A DNA stretch of 64,000 bases from assembly GCF_946886105.1 (NCBI RefSeq), contig NZ_CAMPHV010000022.1:10204-74203 (forward strand), given 5' to 3'. The notes beneath the pieces were generated by a model that saw nothing but the letters and a program-made list of their open reading frames with translations, was not told the DNA's origin and did no database searches. Below, piece after piece: positions 36,501 to 45,200 of this stretch. Every line of letters begins with the position of its first letter. Position 1 is the first letter of the stretch. Origin of the DNA: an uncultured Pseudomonas sp. Its GTDB lineage: Bacteria; Pseudomonadota; Gammaproteobacteria; Pseudomonadales; Pseudomonadaceae. The position numbers and the translations under genes are program-made.

Positions 36501-38468
36501 GGAACCGGAGGTGTACATCAGGTAGGCCAATTGCGCCGGGTGCACGGCCATGGCTGGATCATGGTCCGGGCCTTGATCGAGTTGGGTGATATCGAGGCGT
36601 TGCAGTTGGCTGTGGGCCTCGGTGGCGGCCAGTGTTTGCGGTGCCACAAGCAGCAGGCGGATGCCGGCGTCCTCGATCATATGGGCCAGGCGTTCGGCGG
36701 GAAAGTCCGGGTCCAGCGGCACGAAGGCCAGCCCGGCCTTGAGCGTGCCGAACAGCGCCGCGACCATCTCCAGGCCGCGCGGCAGGCACAGGCCGATACG
36801 CGCCTCTGCCGGCAGGTCAAGAGCCAGCAGCTGGTGGGCGATACGGTTGGCGCGTTGGTTGAGTTCGGCGTAGCTCCAGGTGCAATCGTCCAGCACCAGG
36901 GCGGGCGCCGCGGGCGTGGCGACGGCCTGGGCGGCCAGGCGCAGGTGCACCGGCTGTGCGGCCGGCAGCAGCATCCGCGCCTGACATTCGGCCAGCAGCG
37001 CGCTTTGCTCGGCTTCGCCCAACAGCGGCAATTGGCCGACGCGGCAATCGGAGTTAGCCAGAATGCCGCGCAGCAAGCGCTCGAAACCCCCTGCGTAGCG
37101 GACAACGGTGGCGTCGTCGAACAGGTCGCGGTTGAAGCTGAAGCAGGCTTCCAACTGCCCCGCACGCTCGGCCATGTCCAGGCTGAGGTCGAATTGCGCG
37201 GCGCTCTGCTCGCGTTCGATCGCCTCGATGCTCAGCCCCGGCAGTTCCAGGCGGCGCGGTTGCTGGCTGTCGAGCAGATTGAACAGCACTTGGAACAGCG
37301 GCGGGTGGCTGAGATCGCGCTCGGGTTGCAGGGCTTCCACCAGGCGCTCGAAGGGCAGTTCCTGATGGGCCTGGGCGGCCAGGCTGGTGGTCTTGACCTG
37401 ATCCAGCAACGCGATGAAGGGTTGCTGACCATCCAGCTCGGCGCGCAGCACCAGGGTGTTGACGAAGCAGCCGATCAGCCCTTCGGTTTCCACACGGGTG
37501 CGGTTGGCCACCGGCACGCCGACGCGCAGATCGGTCTGGCCGCTGAGGCGGTAGAGCAGCACGTCGAAGGCCGCCAGCAGCACGCTGAACAGGGTGGTGC
37601 CGCGCTCACGGGCCAGGCGATTGAGGCCGGCACTCAGTTCTGCGTCCAAGTGCAAGCTGTGGCGCCCGCCGCGGCCGCTGGCAAGCTTGGGCCGTGGGCG
37701 GTCGCTGGGTAGCTCCAGCACCGGCTGCTCGCCGCCCAGTTGTGCGGTCCAGTAGGCCAGTTCCGGTTCCAGCGCCGCGCCGGCCAGGCAGTTGCGCTGC
37801 CACAGCGCGTAGTCGGCGTACTGGATCGGCAATGCGGGCAATGTCGGCTCGCAACCTTGGGCGAACGCGCCGTAACAGGCCGCCAGCTCGCGGGTGAGAA
37901 CGCCCAGCGACCAGGCATCCGCGACTATATGGTGGGCGGTCAGCAGCAGCGCGTGCTCGTCCGCCGCCAGCCGTACCACCTGCAAGCGCAGCGGGCCTTG
38001 GCTCAGGTCGAAGGGGGCGTTGGCCTCGGTGTCGATCATCTGCCGCAGACGTCGTTCGCGCTCGGGGGCCGGCAGTGCGCTCAGCTCGGTCTCGCCTATC
38101 GCCAGCGGCAGGGCGGCATGGACGATCTGCTCGGCTTCGCCTTCGGTCTGGTGAAAACTGCTACGCAGCGCTTCGTGGCGCTGCACCAGAAAGGCGAAGC
38201 TGCGTTGCAGTGCGGCCAGATCCAGCTTGCCACGCAGGCGCAGGGCGGCCGGCATATTGTAGGCGGCGCTGTCGGGCTTCAACTGCATCAGAAACCACAG
38301 GCGCTGCTGGGCATAGGACAGCGGCACACCCCCGTCGCGCGGTGCGCCGACAATGGGCAGGCGGGTCAGGCGAATGCCCTTGTCGGCCAGGGCACGGATA
38401 AAGCCCTCGCGTTTTTCCGGAGCGAGCTTGGCGATGCGTTCGGCCAGGTTTTTGGCGTCGAATTCCAT
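33579..38468 (-). CDS. NRPS C: C-A-T-C, with a repeat-encoded insertion in the second C domain
   Basis: The 1629-residue protein has C1 (~residues 45-470; HHIVADAW from 179), an A domain (~490-985; YTSGSTGKPKG from 652, pocket Asp698 in FDGFVD), T (Ser1052 in LGGHSL) and C2 (~1095-1560; HHIVADGW from 1243), and ends there. The pocket read by eye, D-G-D-D-S-T-T-V-T, matches no code I know well; two acidic positions hint at a basic residue. C2 hands the chain to the His module of NRPS D. Residues ~1267-1312 (PSPRPFGERARERG, PSPQPSPQGGEGA) are not condensation sequence but the translation of a REP doublet. The tail after C2 is an Arg/Gln-rich docking-like segment. Confidence 0.9.
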   Translation of the reverse strand: MEFDAKNLAERIAKLAPEKREGFIRALADKGIRLTRLPIVGAPRDGGVPLSYAQQRLWFLMQLKPDSAAYNMPAALRLRGKLDLAALQRSFAFLVQRHEALRSSFHQTEGEAEQIVHAALPLAIGETELSALPAPERERRLRQMIDTEANAPFDLSQGPLRLQVVRLAADEHALLLTAHHIVADAWSLGVLTRELAACYGAFAQGCEPTLPALPIQYADYALWQRNCLAGAALEPELAYWTAQLGGEQPVLELPSDRPRPKLASGRGGRHSLHLDAELSAGLNRLARERGTTLFSVLLAAFDVLLYRLSGQTDLRVGVPVANRTRVETEGLIGCFVNTLVLRAELDGQQPFIALLDQVKTTSLAAQAHQELPFERLVEALQPERDLSHPPLFQVLFNLLDSQQPRRLELPGLSIEAIEREQSAAQFDLSLDMAERAGQLEACFSFNRDLFDDATVVRYAGGFERLLRGILANSDCRVGQLPLLGEAEQSALLAECQARMLLPAAQPVHLRLAAQAVATPAAPALVLDDCTWSYAELNQRANRIAHQLLALDLPAEARIGLCLPRGLEMVAALFGTLKAGLAFVPLDPDFPAERLAHMIEDAGIRLLLVAPQTLAATEAHSQLQRLDITQLDQGPDHDPAMAVHPAQLAYLMYTSGSTGKPKGVAIDHQALAGHSEVALGFFELSAADRVLQFSTFNFDGFVDQLFPALSCGACVVLRGPELWDSQEFQRRLLRHGISVADLATAYWYQLAQDFAAEPPTDCGALRLVSATGEAMPPEGLSAWRQAGLSRVRLLNTYGPTEATVTASVQDCQAWASGARPLPVQMPIGQALPGRAFYLLDRDGNLAPPGVPGELCIGGELLARGYHGRPALSAERFAPDPFGPPGSRLYRTGDLARRLADGAIEYLGRIDQQVKLRGFRIELGEIEARLQSHPAVRQALVLVREDRPGDRRLVAYVVPHGEAPAIDSLREHLAEALPDYMLPAAFVSLSALPLSPNGKLDRKALPLPEYGADNHELAPPRTAQERALAQVWQAVLGAQAIGIHDNFFALGGHSLLATQLVARLRRQLSIELPLRLVFEAPTIAQMAERLPASDAAVEQPIAVAPRPASGLAAPLSHAQQGMWFIQQLEPNSAAYHIPSAARLRGHLDSAALHAAFQALVQRHEALRTSFAEQDGELTQLIHGAVELPLPVIDLGHLPPAEREAQARRLLIEAATEPFDLSQAPLLRLTLVRLAADEHLLLLVLHHIVADGWSMGVLVSELAQLYRAALESNAAPSPRPFGERARERGQSHEPDRSSDPSPQPSPQGGEGARTSLETVLPALSIQYADYAAWQRQRLYGAGLERQLAYWRQALGEPQAPLDLPADRPRPAAMSGRGGRHRFSVERATASALNDLCRQHGTTLFMGLLGAFQIWLHAHSGRLDPIVGTDVANRGRAETEGVVGFFLNQLALRADLAGNPSFSALLTRLRTQVLDAYSHQELPFDKLVEALNPVRSLAHSPLFQVKLVLQNQPEGALEMPGLEVLPEPIEHGQAQLDLHLTVEETERGLDCTFKYSADLFEATTIAAFAEEFSALLAQVAAAPDTPLATLAQSISQRARERRLAEQHARSQQGLARLGGARRKSLLTTDSMEG
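34544..34652. repeat. REP doublet inserted inside an NRPS coding region
   Basis: TCCCTCTCCCCCCTGGGGAG then a spacer of about 30 bases, then CCCCTCTCCCTAGCCCTCTC and GGGGCGAGGGGATGG: the same two-REP arrangement as each 171-bp unit at 38581-39108. It keeps the NRPS C frame open and adds roughly 45 residues to the C2 domain. Confidence 0.88.
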
Positions 38469-38580
38469 GAGAAATCTCTTTTAAGTCGAGTGCTGCGTCG
38501 CGGCGGCCGCGAAACGCGCCCACTCCCTGGTGGGGAAAGGGCTGGAAGGAGGGATTCGGGTCTCGGTGCGGGCCATTAAA

Positions 38581-39108
38581 TCGCCCCCTCTCCCTAGCCC
38601 TCTCCCCAGAGGGGTGAGGGGATGGATAGGTGCCGCTCTCCGCATGGCGGTTTCGGCCGGACGCAGTTTCGCGGCACACAGGGAATGCTCCCTCTCCCCC
38701 TTGGGGAGAGGGTTGGGGTGAGGGGCTTGAGGCTTGCTGTGGGCCATAAAATCGCCCTCTCTCCCTAGCCCTCTCCCCAGAGGGGCAAGGGGATGGATAG
38801 GTGCCGCTCGCCGCATGGCGGTTCCGTTCGAGCGCTGTTTCGCGGCAGACGCGGAACGCTCACTCTCCCCCTTGGGGAGAGGGCTGGGGTGAGGGGGTTG
38901 AGGCTTGCTGCGGTGCATGAAATCGCCCCCTCTCCCTAGCCCTCTCCCCAGAGGGGCGAGGGGATGGATATGTGCAGCTCGCCGCATGGCGATTCCGTTC
39001 GAGCGCTGTTTTGCGGCAGACGCGGAATGCTCCCTCTCCCCCTTGGGGAGAGGGCTGGGGTGAGGGGTTTGAGGCTTGCTGCGGACCATGAAGTCGCCCG
39101 CTCTCCCT
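38581..39108. repeat. Tandem array of 171-bp REP-doublet units (about 3.1 copies)
   Basis: The marker TCGCC(CCC)TCTCCCTAGCC recurs at 38581, 38752, 38923 and (degenerate) 39094, an exact 171-base period. Each unit holds two inverted REP hairpins (CCCTCTCCCCAGAGGGG; CTCTCCCCCTTGGGGAGAG) joined by a conserved spacer (CGCATGGCG, GCGGCAGACGCGGAA). The array fills the 677-bp gap between NRPS B and NRPS C. As 171 is 57 codons, one frame stays open through it, but I regard the array as non-coding. The hairpins could attenuate or process the operon mRNA. Confidence 0.9.
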
Positions 39109-39145
39109 CGTGGATGGAATGGCGCATTGCGCTCTGGGGAGGCGC

Positions 39146-42100
39146 TCAACTCGGCTGCCCCTCGGCTGCTTTCGCACGGGCCTGCAGGGCCGCGCGTTCT
39201 TCCGGGCTCATGGCGGCGAGTTTGAGGCGCAGTTCGGCGATTTGCTCCAAGCGCCCCGGCACGTTTTCCATTCCGCGCATGGTCTGGGCCAAGGCGGCGA
39301 CGCTGGGGTGATCGAACACCAGGCCGGGGGCCACTTCGATTTGCAGCAGCTTGCGCAGTCGCGCGCAGAGTTTGATCACCATCAGCGAATGGCCGCCGAG
39401 GTCGAACAGACTCTGGGTCGTGCCCACTGCATCGCGCTCCAGCAGTTCGGCGTAGAGGTTGGCGAGCAGGGTTTCCAGGGCATCGCGCGGTGCCTGCATC
39501 TCGCTACCGTCGTCCTGACCAGTGGGGTCGGGCAGGGCTTGGCGGTCGATCTTGCCGTTGGCCATGCGCGGCAGCGCAGCCAGTTTGAGCAGGCGGGTCG
39601 GTTGCAGGTAATCCGGCAGTTGCCCGCGCAGTTCGCTCAACAGTTCATCTACGAGGCGTTGGCTGACGACATAGGCGTGCAGCTGTTCGCCGGCGACCTT
39701 CACCGCCGCCTGGCTTACGCCGGCGAGAGCCAGGAGTGCGGCTTCCAGTTCGCCCGGTTCGACGCGGAAGCCGCGGATCTTCAGCTGTTGGTCGAGCCGG
39801 CCGAGCAGTTGCAGGCGACCGTCGGGCAGCAGGCGGGCGCGGTCGCCGCTGCGGTAGAGGCGTTGGCCGGGGCGCAGCGGGTCATCGATAAAGGCATCCG
39901 ACTCGCGATTGAGATAGCCGCGGCTCAGTTGCGCGCCGCCCAGGTACAACTCGCCGGCGGCGCCCAGCGGCGCGGGGCGCAGGCCCTCGGCGCTGGCTTC
40001 CAGCACGTAGGCGTGACAGTTGGCCAGGGCGCGGTCGAGCGGCAGGCTGTCGCCCTCGCACGGGTTTTGCCCGAGGCCGTGTACCAGCAGGCCGACCGTG
40101 GTTTCGGTGGGGCCGTAGTGGTTGTGGATACGGCAGTTCGGGGCCAGGCGGCGGATGCGTTCCACCAGGGCGCGCGGGGTGGCTTCGCCGCCGAGGATCA
40201 GGGTTGCCGGCAGGCTCGCGGCATCGTCTTCGATCAGCGCGGCGAGGTGCGAGGGCACTATCTTCAGGCAGTCGATGCGTTGCTCGCGGACGAAGCGGGC
40301 GAAGGCGGCGGCATCGGTGCTGTCCGTGTCGCTCGCCACCACCAGGCAGGCGCCGTTCCACAGGGCGCCGAACAGGCTGGTATTGCCCAGGTCGGCGGCC
40401 ACCGAGGAGGTCAGGGCGAAGCGCTTGCAGGCGCCCAGCTCCAGCGCTTCGCTGACGGCGGCGCTGTAGTTGAGCAGTTGGCCGTGTTCGATCACCACGC
40501 CCTTGGGCTCGCCGCTGGTGCCGGAGGTGTAGAGCAGGTAGGCGGCATGATCCAGGCGGATGCTGTCGAGCGGCGCCAGCCCGGCTTGGTTGCCGCTTAG
40601 AAGATCGGCGAGGCGCAAGCTTTGATCATGCAAATCGTCTCTCGGCGACTCGCTCAACAGCAGCTGCGGCTGGGCATCGGCGAGGATTTTCTGCAGGCGC
40701 GCGGCCGGCCAGTTCGGGTCCAGCGGCACATAGGCAGCCCCGGCGCGCAGCACCGCCAGCAGCGCCAGCACCAGCTCGCCGGAGCGCGGTAGCAACAGCG
40801 CCACGCGGCTCTGCGCAGCCACGCCACGGGCTTGTAGCGCGGCGGCCAGGCGCTCGACGCGCTCGTTCAATTCGCGGTAGCTGAGCCGCAGATCGCCGGC
40901 CTGCAAGGCCTCGGCCTCGGGGTTGGCCGCTGCCCAGTGGGCGAGGCGCGCCGGCAGGCTGGCCGAGCCGAAGTCACGAACCGCGCCGCACAGGGCCAAC
41001 TGGTGCGGGCGGTGGGCGGCCGGGCTGAGATTCAATTCAGCCAGGGAGGCGTCGAGGCGCGTCGGCAGTTGCTCCAGCAGGCACAGGTACTGCTCCAGCA
41101 AACACTGCGCATCGTCCTGCCCATAACGGGCGTTGTCATGGTACAGGGCCAGGCTGACGCCGCTGTCCGCCAGCCGGACTTGCAGGGCCAGTTCGAAGCG
41201 CGGGTCGGCGCCCGGCAGTGCTAATGCACACCAGCTCAGGCCGGCCGCTTGCTGCTCGGCGGGCTGACCCGCCAGGGCGAAGCCGACGCTGAGGTGCGTC
41301 TGCTGCGACTCTGCTAGGGGCCAGTACTCCTGCGCGCCGACATGCTCTTCCAGCAGAACCGCCAGACGTTGCAGCCAGTGCGAGAAGGCTTCGCTCGGAT
41401 CGAGGCGCAGCGGTAGCGGCAGCACTTTGTCGAAGACGCCGACCCCTCCGGCCAGGGCTTCATAGTCGCGCCGGCAGTCGTGCTGCCAGCCGCCGACGAA
41501 GGCCGGTTGCCCGCCGATGCGCGCCAGCAGCGCCCACCAGGCGGCTTGCAGCAGGGTCGGCAAGGATTGCTGGCGGGCTTCGGCGAGGCGCTCCAACTCG
41601 GCCGCCAGCGCGGCGGGTAGCGCTTGGCTCAAGCAGCCCTGGTTGCTGTCGGCCTGAGCCTGGCGGCGATAGCCAAGACGCAGCGCCGGCAGTTGCTCGA
41701 GACCGAGGTCGGCCCAGTAGGCGCGTCCGGTTTCGGCTTCGGGATCGGCTGCCAGCTCGGCGCGCCACTCGATGAATTGCGAGTACTGGAAGACCTCCTC
41801 CAGTTCGGCGTATGGCTGGTCGTAGAGCTGCGGCAGCTCGGCGAACAGGGTTTCCAGGCTCAGACGGTCGCCGGCGCTGGGCGCCAGGCTCAGCGCCAAT
41901 TGCCAGGCGCGCTCGTCCAGGCGGATCAATACGGCGCGCAGCAGGCGGCCGCTGTCCAGGGCGAACGGCTGGGCGCACAGCTCGGCCACGCGCGCCTCCA
42001 GGCTGTCCGCTGCGTTGCAAAGGTCCAGCCCGTGCCATTCCAGATCGGCCGCCAGCGGTTGCTGGCGCAGGCCGCGATACAGCGGCGAGGGACGCAGGGC

Positions 42101-42268
42101 CATGCGCAGGCTTTCATGACGCGCCACCAGGGCGAGCAGCGCTTGGCGCAGGCGTTGCTCATCCAACGCGCCGGTCAGGGCGATACGCAGTTGCGCTGTC
42201 GGGCGGCCAGCGTCTAGGGCGACCTGTTGTTCCGGGCTGAGGGGGTATCCCGAGTCGATTTCGTGCAT
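39146..42268 (-). CDS. NRPS B: interface domain-A(Asp)-T
   Basis: The protein has 1040 residues from the ATG at 42268; a TTG at 42277 that overlaps the NRPS A stop is an alternative. Residues ~10-420 look like a condensation domain, but HHxxxDG is replaced by APSAGDR (129-135), the sign of a non-catalytic interface domain. The A domain (~435-920; YTSGTSGEPKG from 580, pocket Asp626 in ADLGNTSL) reads D-L-T-K-I-G-H-V-G, essentially the Asp code. T attachment Ser961 lies in LGGHSL. Peptide-bond formation must be done by the C domain at the end of NRPS A, so the two proteins share one split module. The Asp is probably beta-hydroxylated in situ. Confidence 0.92.
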   Translation of the reverse strand: MHEIDSGYPLSPEQQVALDAGRPTAQLRIALTGALDEQRLRQALLALVARHESLRMALRPSPLYRGLRQQPLAADLEWHGLDLCNAADSLEARVAELCAQPFALDSGRLLRAVLIRLDERAWQLALSLAPSAGDRLSLETLFAELPQLYDQPYAELEEVFQYSQFIEWRAELAADPEAETGRAYWADLGLEQLPALRLGYRRQAQADSNQGCLSQALPAALAAELERLAEARQQSLPTLLQAAWWALLARIGGQPAFVGGWQHDCRRDYEALAGGVGVFDKVLPLPLRLDPSEAFSHWLQRLAVLLEEHVGAQEYWPLAESQQTHLSVGFALAGQPAEQQAAGLSWCALALPGADPRFELALQVRLADSGVSLALYHDNARYGQDDAQCLLEQYLCLLEQLPTRLDASLAELNLSPAAHRPHQLALCGAVRDFGSASLPARLAHWAAANPEAEALQAGDLRLSYRELNERVERLAAALQARGVAAQSRVALLLPRSGELVLALLAVLRAGAAYVPLDPNWPAARLQKILADAQPQLLLSESPRDDLHDQSLRLADLLSGNQAGLAPLDSIRLDHAAYLLYTSGTSGEPKGVVIEHGQLLNYSAAVSEALELGACKRFALTSSVAADLGNTSLFGALWNGACLVVASDTDSTDAAAFARFVREQRIDCLKIVPSHLAALIEDDAASLPATLILGGEATPRALVERIRRLAPNCRIHNHYGPTETTVGLLVHGLGQNPCEGDSLPLDRALANCHAYVLEASAEGLRPAPLGAAGELYLGGAQLSRGYLNRESDAFIDDPLRPGQRLYRSGDRARLLPDGRLQLLGRLDQQLKIRGFRVEPGELEAALLALAGVSQAAVKVAGEQLHAYVVSQRLVDELLSELRGQLPDYLQPTRLLKLAALPRMANGKIDRQALPDPTGQDDGSEMQAPRDALETLLANLYAELLERDAVGTTQSLFDLGGHSLMVIKLCARLRKLLQIEVAPGLVFDHPSVAALAQTMRGMENVPGRLEQIAELRLKLAAMSPEERAALQARAKAAEGQPS

Positions 42269-42273
42269 GTCGT

Positions 42274-45200
42274 TCAATTCTGCAATTCCATTTCGCTGCG
42301 GTTATTCAGCAGTTGTGCTGGCTCGTGAAGGTCGCCCATGGCTACCACTATCTTGCGCGGGCCCTCGTAGGGGTCGCGGGCGTGGGCGGCCAGGAGGTTG
42401 TCCAGCATCACCACATCGCCGCGCTGCCAGTCGAAGCGCACCGCGCATTCCTCGTAGAGACGGCCGAGCAGCGCCATCACCTCATCGTCGATCGGGCTGC
42501 CATCGCCGAAGTAGACGTGACGCGGCATGCGTTCCAAACCGACCATGCCCAGCAGGTCCTCGCGCACTTCCGGCTCCAGGCAATGCACGTGGTGCAACTG
42601 CACCTGGTTGAAGAAGCTGCGTTCGCCGCTCAGCGGGTGGCGGATCACTGCCGGGCAGCGGGTGCGGGTCTGCAATTCGTCATTGGCCAGCCAGACGAAC
42701 TCGGTGTCGCTGGCGCGGCATTGGGCCTCCACCTCTGCGCGGTCGTCGGTCTTGAAGAACTCCTGCCAGCTCACGTCCAGGCGCTTGGTGAAGGTGCGCA
42801 CATAGAGCAGACCCTTGCGCTCGAAGGTGTCCGCCAGGGCTTGCGGCAGGCGTCGGTACAGCTCGCGGCAATCGACGATGGGGGTGGCGCCGCCCACCGG
42901 CGAAGGCTGTTCGCAGAAGAACCACTGCTTGCGCGGCGCGCGCGGCAGGTGCGAACTCTCGTTGTGATAGAGGATCATTTCCCGCTCGGGGTAGGGCGTG
43001 GAGCGGTAGATATTGCGTCCGCCTTCCTTCTTCGGCAGGTCGCCGTAGCCGCCGAACAGGCCGGGGTGGATGGCCTCGGCGAAAGCTTCGAAGTCCTGCG
43101 CGCTGTGCAGGGCGAAGCCACGGAACAGCAAGCCCGCGTGGCGGCACAGCAGGGTATCGATCAGGTCCCGTGAGCTGCGCGCCCAGCCCACCGGATCGAG
43201 GTCGGCCACGGCCGGTTCGATCAGCAGCGGGAAGTCGCGGTCGGCCATCAGCGGGGTGGTCTTGATCAGCGGACGCGGCTGGCTGCTTGCGCGCGGCGGG
43301 AGTTTTTTAAGTTTGTCGAGTTTGCTGGTCGATGGCGGGTTCTTGGCCATGCCGGAAGGCTCCGATTGCGGCAATGTGAAGGTGAAAGCGGCGACTGCGC
43401 CCTGGGGCGCGGCTACGACCTGTTCCAGTACCGCGACCCAGGCATCGGCCAGAGCGGCGATGCGTTCGGCCTTGAACAACGCGCTGGCGTATACCCAGTC
43501 GGCGTGCAGGTCGCCGCCGTCGCGTTCGAGGAACAGCGCCATGTCGAACTTGCTGCTGCGTTCGGCGGGGGGCAGCAGTTCGATAGCCAGGCCGGGAATG
43601 GCGAAGTCGCTCTGCGGGGTGTTCTGCATCACGAACAGGGCTTGCACCAGTGGGTTGCGGCTGCGATCGCGGGGTACCTCCAGGGCCTCGACGATGCGCT
43701 CGAAGGGCAGCATCTGGTGTTCGAAGGCGGCCAGGCAGGTGCGTTTTGTGGCGGCCAGCAGGTCGACGAAGCGTGCCGTCGGCTGCAGGCGCGAGCGCAG
43801 CGGCAGGACGTTGACGAAGAAGCCGATCAGCCCTTCCAGTTCGCGGGCTTCGCGGCCGGCCACATCGGTGCCGAGCAGCAGGTCGTCGCTGCCGCTGAGG
43901 CGGTGCAGCAGCAGTTGGAAGGCGCTCAGCAGGACCATATAGAGGCTGGCGCCCTCGGCATGGGCCAGGGCTTCCAGGCGCTCGAGCAAGGCGGCGGGCA
44001 CGCGGAAGGCATGGGCGGCACCGGCGCTGCTGGCCTGGGCCGGGCGCGGCCAGTCGCTGGGCAGCGCCAGTACCTGGGGCGCGGCGGCCAACTCGGTACG
44101 CCAGAAGCCCAGTTCGCGCTGCAATCGCTCGCCGCTGAGTAAGCGGTGTTGCCAGGCGGCGTAGTCGGCGTACTGCACCGGCAGGGGCGCCAGGCTCACC
44201 GGCTCGGCGGCGCGCAGGCTACGGTAGAGCTGGCTGAACTCGTCGAACAGCACGCCCACCGACCAACCGTCGGCGACCATATGGTGCAGGGCCAGCAGCA
44301 GTTGATGGCGCTGCTCGCCCAGCTTGAGCAGGCGCGCGCGGATCAGTGGCGGCGCGCTCAGGTCGAAGGGCTGGCGCAGGTTGTCCAGGCTTTCCCGACT
44401 GGCCTCGGCGTCGCGCTCGGCGGGAGGCAGCTGGGACAGATCGCGCAGGCCCAGGTGGAAGTCCAGGTGCGCGCTTATCACCGCGCAGGGTTCGCCGTCG
44501 TTATCCGGGTAGGCGGTGCGCAGCACTTCATGGCGCTGCAATAGGGCGGCGAAAGTCGCGTGCAGCACCGCCACGTCCAGTTCGCCGTCCAGGCTCAGGG
44601 TCGCCGCCATATTGTAGGCAGCGGCGCCACCCTGCAGGCGATCCACCAGCCACAGGCGCTGCTGGCTGGGCGACAGCGGCATCTCGGCGCTGCGTTCCAC
44701 CGGATGTAGTTTCACGCTGGCGGAAACCTCGGCTGGCTGGGCGAGCAGGGCATCCAGTCGCTCGGCCAGTCGGCACAGGGTCGGCGCTTCGAACACCGCG
44801 CGCAGCGGCAGGTCCACCGCCCAGGCTTGGCGCACGCGGGCCAGCAGGCGGGTGGCCAGCAGCGAATGGCCGCCCGCCTCGAAGAAGTGGCTGTGGCGAC
44901 CCAGCGCCTGTGGCGGCAGCAGCGCGGCCCAGAGTTCGGCCAGGCGCTGCTCGGTTTCGCCCTGTGGCGGCTCGATCGGCGCGTTGTCCAGGCGCGGTGC
45001 CGGCAATGCCTTGCGATCGACCTTGCCGTTGCCATTCAGCGGCCAGTTTTCCACCCGTACCCAGGCGGAGGGCAGCATATAGGCCGGCAGTTCGCCGCGC
45101 AGGTAGGTGGCCAGCTCGGCTTCCTCGGCCATGGCGCCGTCATCGCCTTGCCAATAGGCCACCAACAGTTCGCTTTCGCCCAGGCGTTGCAGGTTGACCA

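Noticed and set aside
38581..39108. CRISPR-like regular repeats
   Set aside because: Units are 171 bp with conserved spacers and internal hairpins, not short repeats with unique spacers, and no cas genes are present.
38481..39149. Open minus-strand frame of 222 codons through the REP array, with 57-residue repeats
   Set aside because: It is the translation of a tandem hairpin repeat whose period is divisible by three. It is Pro/Arg/Gly-rich, with no ribosome site or codon bias of a gene.
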